From Phycisphaerae bacterium (GTDB lineage: Bacteria > Planctomycetota > Phycisphaerae > UBA1845), in the NCBI GenBank assembly GCA_029260155.1, contig JAJDDU010000536.1, positions 1 through 7,289 on the forward strand: a DNA stretch of 7,289 nucleotides, given 5' to 3'. Below, one piece after another: positions 6,577 to 7,289 of this stretch. The notes beneath the pieces are model-generated. The model did not search any database, had not been told where the DNA came from, and saw nothing but the letters and a program-made list of their open reading frames with translations. The position numbers and the translations under genes were made by a program. Position 1 is the stretch's first letter. Each line of letters begins with the position of its first letter.

Positions 6577-6987
6577 AAAAAACAGCCCACACAATCTCAA
6601 AACGACGATTCTTGCTAATCCCGGAGACGAGTATTGGCCCCAAGTAGTCCTGAATTGCCCCGAAACGTAGTGCAAGTGAATCGGTTCTGATTTCGGCCAA
6701 GAATCCGGCAGAATCCGTACTTCGGATGCCGAAGGTGGGGAATCTCGGTCCGCACGAATTCTAGACGATTCTCAGAAAGCGTGCCCCGTCGTTCGCCGTG
6801 GCGGCGGACTGACTCAAGTGGCGTCGCTCCATCCCGCTTTCGCGGTACGGAGTCATCACGGAAGATCCCGTGGTGATATGCGCCACCGGGTGCTTTGGAA
6901 GGGAATATCGATCGGTCGCTACCGCCCTGGGGCGTGTGAATCACCGATTCTCGGACCATCGCCGTTGATGGCCAAGCCCACAGATTG
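6577..6987. other. Intergenic stretch without a supportable gene
   Basis: About 410 bp lie between the tRNA half and the inverted repeat upstream of the cysteine-rich gene. A 114-codon minus-strand frame (6959-6615) is open but Arg/Gly/Ser-rich, has no domain that I recognise and no good ribosome site. Small local structures are a perfect 6-bp hairpin CTTCGG-ATG-CCGAAG (6720-6734) and a close pair of AGAATCCG words just before it (about 6702-6716). I see no terminator with a T-tract, no tRNA and no insertion-sequence ends. Confidence 0.5.
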
Positions 6988-7021
6988 ATGACGATCGCTC
7001 GTTCGGGCCGGTGATCGTGAT
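6988..7021. repeat. Imperfect inverted repeat upstream of the cysteine-rich gene
   Basis: ATGACGATC (6988-6996) and GATCGTGAT (7013-7021) are inverted copies matching at eight of nine positions, separated by 16 bp. The right arm ends 31 bp before the start codon of the secreted protein. This geometry could suit a dimeric regulator or an mRNA stem, but an 8/9 match can arise by chance in GC-rich DNA. Confidence 0.3.
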
Positions 7022-7040
7022 ACGTCGTTTTGCCGGCGTT

Positions 7041-7044
7041 GGAG
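7041..7044 (+). promoter_or_regulatory. Shine-Dalgarno site of the cysteine-rich secreted protein
   Basis: GGAG is followed by the A-rich spacer AAACGAAA (8 nt) and the ATG at 7053-7055. This near-ideal arrangement fixes the start in preference to the internal ATG at 7074-7076, which would cut the signal peptide's basic n-region. Confidence 0.65.
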
Positions 7045-7052
7045 AAACGAAA

Positions 7053-7289
7053 ATGAGGTCAGTTCGACGGACGATGCTTCGTATTGCTTGCCTGCTGCTG
7101 GCGGTGACAGCGACCGCGCGGGTCGCGCATGGCCAGTGTGATAGCGGAAACGGGATTCTGGAGCCGGGGGAGGAGTGCGATCCCCCTTCGGACTGCTGCC
7201 AGGCGGATTGCACGCTTGCGCCGGCTGGAACGGTCTGTGTCAGTGCCGGCCCCTGCCAGAGCTCAGACATTGTGTGTAACGGTCTCGAC
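7053..7289 (+). CDS. Secreted cysteine-rich protein, disintegrin-like module, C-terminus outside window
   Basis: The first 79 codons are visible. The N-terminus MRSVRRTMLR is basic and is followed by the hydrophobic core IACLLLAVTATA and a likely signal-peptidase site after A-H-G (25-27), so the protein should be exported. There is no lipobox. The mature part starts at Q28 and has eight cysteines in 52 residues (C29, 42, 48, 49, 53, 62, 68, 75). The pattern NGILEPGEECDPPS (33-46), then CC at 48-49 and CTLAPAGTVC (53-62), resembles the core of ADAM-type disintegrin domains (NG-x-x-E-x-GE-x-CD...CC...C-x-L-x-x-G-x-x-C). Similar cysteine-rich repeats occur in secreted or surface proteins of myxobacteria and planctomycetes, often with further repeats and large C-terminal domains. 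The function is unknown; a surface or adhesion role is inference. It is oriented opposite to all the other genes here. Confidence 0.82.
   Translation, partial: MRSVRRTMLRIACLLLAVTATARVAHGQCDSGNGILEPGEECDPPSDCCQADCTLAPAGTVCVSAGPCQSSDIVCNGLD

Noticed and set aside
6720..6734. CTTCGG-ATG-CCGAAG hairpin as a transcription terminator
   Set aside because: The stem is only 6 bp, there is no following T-tract on either strand, and no gene ends nearby.
6615..6959. 114-codon minus-strand open frame in the gene-free region
   Set aside because: It is Arg/Gly/Ser-rich, has no recognisable domain and lacks a good ribosome-binding site. Long open frames are frequent by chance in GC-rich DNA.

Overview
The window reads as a piece of a GC-rich chromosome of a free-living, probably planctomycete-like bacterium. 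This is inferred from the gene set: a GldA/GldF/GldG/DUF4340 block, a CoxE/YehP-type VWA protein, and a secreted disintegrin-like cysteine-rich protein. Two short interspersed-repeat motifs of a kind often seen in such genomes support it. No 16S rRNA or other phylogenetic marker is present, so the assignment is tentative.

Left and centre (1-5984) is one run of minus-strand genes, read from high to low coordinate. First comes a VWA (MIDAS) protein (5984-4851). After a 145-bp gap holding a good sigma70-like promoter comes a tight four-gene ABC module: ATPase (4705-3755), six-segment ABC-2 permease (3709-2993), a 722-residue GldG-like auxiliary protein (3002-834, overlapping the permease by 10 bp) and a DUF4340 protein (from 826, running off the left edge). 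Spacing of 45, -10 and 7 bp and Shine-Dalgarno sites before each internal start indicate an operon with translational coupling. By analogy with the Bacteroidetes Gld transporter, the ATPase and permease should form an ABC-2 type membrane complex. The large GldG-like protein and the membrane-anchored DUF4340 protein would be its extracytoplasmic partners. The substrate cannot be read from the sequence.

The stretch 5985-7052 (about 1.07 kb) has no intact gene that I can support. It holds two interspersed-repeat motifs (6021-6042 and about 6178-6215), a 32-codon fragment on the minus strand (6444-6346) that may be the broken 5' end of a gene, the 5' half of a tRNA-Gly(GCC) that stops at the end of the anticodon loop (6515-6551), and an inverted repeat at 6988-7021. 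This looks like a site of past rearrangement or insertion and decay.

The right edge (7053-7289, plus strand) begins a secreted cysteine-rich protein: a signal peptide followed by a disintegrin-like module, cut by the window end.

No CRISPR array, complete insertion sequence, rRNA, riboswitch or intact tRNA was seen. The most notable items are the enlarged GldG-like subunit with its helical insert, the tRNA-Gly half, and the repeat and debris zone. I did not find convincing evidence of a wholly new system.
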